From: an uncultured Collinsella sp.
Lineage (GTDB): Bacteria; Actinomycetota; Coriobacteriia; Coriobacteriales; Coriobacteriaceae
Assembly (NCBI GenBank): GCA_900757265.1
Contig: CAAENW010000052.1
Location: forward strand, 1 to 15,468
Direction: 5' to 3'
Length of the DNA stretch: 15,468 nucleotides
Positions 14,305-15,468 of the stretch are shown piece by piece. Position 1 is the stretch's first letter. Each line of letters begins with the position of its first letter. The translations under genes were made by a program, and so were the position numbers. The notes beneath the pieces are model-generated. The model saw nothing but the letters and a program-made list of their open reading frames with translations. It did no database searches and was not told where the DNA came from.

Positions 14305-15294
14305 ATGAACGACATTCTCGCAAGAAGAGCAAGACGAGCAACTGTGGGCATCGCCCTTTCCGCGGCACTTGTCGCGGGAATCGCCCCCGCAACGGCGATC
14401 GCGGCAGAAACCAGCTCCCCCACCGGTGCAGTTGCCTTGCAGTCGGAAGACGCGGCCGCCGCAAAAGAAAAAGCATATGCAGCCATGCAGGAAGCGCTCA
14501 AAAACCTCGAGGCCGCAAAAGACGCCGCAAGTCCCGAGAAACTTGCGGAAATCGATGATGACATTGCCAGTTTTCAAGAGATCCACGACATGGTGGTGAC
14601 GGAAGCCGCCAAACGGAGGGAACCCCTTCCCGCCATGCAAGCGAACGTCGATGCAGCCCAAGCCAAATACGATGAGGCCCACAACCGGACAAGCGGCCTT
14701 CAGGCAGAATTAGATAAGGTACTCAAGGAGCTCGGCGACGAGGCGCCCAGCGCAGCTGTTAAGGAGCATATTAAGCAGTTGCGCAGTGAGATCATGGCGG
14801 CAGAAAGGCGAGAAGAATCTTGTGAAGATGATCTTCACCGCTACCAACGCCGGCTCGAAAGCCAGGAAAAACAGGTTCAGTATTTCGAAAGTGAGGCAAA
14901 GGAAGCTAAAGCCCACATCGACGAGGACATAGCCAAGCGAAATGCGCTCCTTAGCGATTTGGAAAAGGCGCAAGCGGCCTATGACGACGCCTGCAAGGCA
15001 TACGAAGAGGCAAAGGCCGCGGCAGACAAGGCCACCTCGCCCGAGATAACGAAACCCGCCGAGACGACAAAACCCTCCAGCTCAGCGCAGCCGGCCGAAA
15101 CGGCACAGCCCGCCAGCTCGTCCGCGACCGGCAAATACGCTCCATCGAGCTCCACCAAGCAAGCAGATACGACCGCCGGCAAGCTCGCGAACACGGGCGA
15201 CGCAGCGCCGAGCGCAATCACACTCGCAGGAATCGCCGCCGCAGGCCTCGGAATAACCGCCACAGCCACACGTCGCATCAAGAACTCAAAATAG
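14305..15294 (+). CDS. Secreted coiled-coil surface protein with LANTG sorting signal
   Basis: Encodes 329 residues. The ATG at 14305 has GAGG 7 nt upstream. A Sec signal peptide (1-34, RRARRATVGIALSAALVAG, cut near AIAA) is followed by a long Ala/Glu/Lys-rich region (about 46-245) with heptad-like spacing that should form a coiled coil or helical hairpin. A Pro/Ser/Thr linker (about 246-292) contains two near-repeats, KPAETTKPSSS and QPAETAQPASS, typical of wall-spanning stalks. The end is LANTGD (294-299), a hydrophobic segment (301-320) and RRIKNSK, a class E-like (LAxTG) sorting signal. It is therefore probably linked to the cell wall by a sortase encoded elsewhere. The gene is a monocistron, divergent from the ABC exporter. 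Function is unknown: spacer, adhesin or envelope structural protein are all possible. Confidence 0.9.
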   Translation: MNDILARRARRATVGIALSAALVAGIAPATAIAAETSSPTGAVALQSEDAAAAKEKAYAAMQEALKNLEAAKDAASPEKLAEIDDDIASFQEIHDMVVTEAAKRREPLPAMQANVDAAQAKYDEAHNRTSGLQAELDKVLKELGDEAPSAAVKEHIKQLRSEIMAAERREESCEDDLHRYQRRLESQEKQVQYFESEAKEAKAHIDEDIAKRNALLSDLEKAQAAYDDACKAYEEAKAAADKATSPEITKPAETTKPSSSAQPAETAQPASSSATGKYAPSSSTKQADTTAGKLANTGDAAPSAITLAGIAAAGLGITATATRRIKNSK

Positions 15295-15337
15295 CTGCCA
15301 GCGGTTATTGTCTTCGCCAATCCACAAGCCCAGAGAC

Positions 15338-15379
15338 AAAAAGAGGTCCGTTTCCCCACCTAGGGAAACGGACCTCTTT
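15338..15379. terminator. Bidirectional intrinsic terminator
   Basis: The arms 15340-15356 (AAAGAGGTCCGTTTCCC) and 15363-15379 are perfectly complementary over 17 bp around a 6-nt loop. In the plus direction it lies 45 nt after the stop of the coiled-coil gene but has only a short T-run. In the minus direction it is followed by TTTTT (15342-15338) and begins at the stop codon of a frame entering from the right edge. It probably ends convergent transcripts from both sides. Confidence 0.85.
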
Positions 15380-15467
15380 AACTGCAAAAATTCAAACAAC
15401 AGCACCGCCGCCTCTTGAACCACATAGTCACCGTGCTCCAGACAACGCCAGCGAGCAGCAAAAGGCA
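15378..15467 (-). CDS. Possible C-terminus of a membrane protein, cut by the window edge
   Basis: One minus-strand frame enters from the right edge and reads a hydrophobic stretch, CLLLLAGVVWSTVTMWF, then KRRR, a cysteine-rich tail and TAA at 15380-15378. A last membrane helix followed by a positive cytoplasmic tail would look like this, and the stop sits exactly at the start of the terminator stem. Only 29 residues are visible and no family can be named. The other open frame on this strand runs through the terminator and into the opposite gene, so it is less likely. Confidence 0.4.
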   Translation of the reverse strand, partial: CLLLLAGVVWSTVTMWFKRRRCCCLNFCS

Positions 15468-15468
15468 C

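Noticed and set aside
15286..15468. Minus-strand 60-codon frame at the right edge
   Set aside because: It reads through a perfect terminator stem and overlaps the convergent coiled-coil gene; another frame on this strand stops at the terminator and looks like a membrane helix.

Overview
The window is about 15.5 kb of moderately GC-rich DNA. Most coding sequence looks close to 60% G+C, but the intergenic regions are AT-rich. The gene set suggests a Gram-positive gut actinobacterium of the Coriobacteriia, probably Collinsella-like: LAxTG-type wall-sorting signals, a SipW-type signal peptidase, and an InlB-repeat giant surface protein. This taxonomic guess is inference; no rRNA or marker gene is present. 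Apart from one forward gene near the right end, every gene lies on the minus strand.

Right to left on the minus strand, positions 9216 to 43 hold what appears to be one surface-fibre operon. It begins with an AT-rich control region carrying two candidate promoters, one with a G9 tract in its spacer. Next come a SipW-like Ser/His signal peptidase (8341-8898) and a TasA/camelysin-like probable major subunit (7530-8270). A very strong intrinsic terminator follows (7461-7520). Beyond it lie a second SipW-type exported subunit (6793-7440), an 1827-residue secreted protein with a beta-helix-like N-terminus, InlB/FxGW-type repeats and a CnaB-like C-terminal domain (1306-6789), a third SipW-type subunit (744-1313, overlapping the giant by 8 nt), and a membrane/wall-anchored protein ending in LVATG-TM-RRNKR (43-741). 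The layout suggests dedicated processing and assembly of a surface filament: an abundant shaft subunit, two related minor subunits, a giant adhesin and a wall anchor. It is comparable in logic to Bacillus tapA-sipW-tasA but with a different and larger cast.

Positions 8899-9706 are non-coding. They contain the operon's promoters, a homopolymer tract, and a block of 62-bp degenerate tandem repeats (9292-9565) whose units each carry a nested dyad. The block ends near the terminator of a flavodoxin-family gene (9707-10258), which has its own promoter with an overlapping GACAGA/TCTGTC dyad.

Positions 10386-14090 encode two abutting ABC half-transporters that form an asymmetric heterodimeric exporter of the TM287/288 or LmrCD type. 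One subunit has a degenerate Walker B and switch; the other has a degenerate signature. A divergent control region (14091-14304) separates them from a plus-strand gene for a secreted coiled-coil protein with an LANTG sorting signal (14305-15294). That gene is closed by a 17-bp perfect-stem terminator, which probably also ends a membrane-protein gene entering from the right edge on the minus strand. No sortase, regulator, tRNA, rRNA, IS element or CRISPR array was seen.
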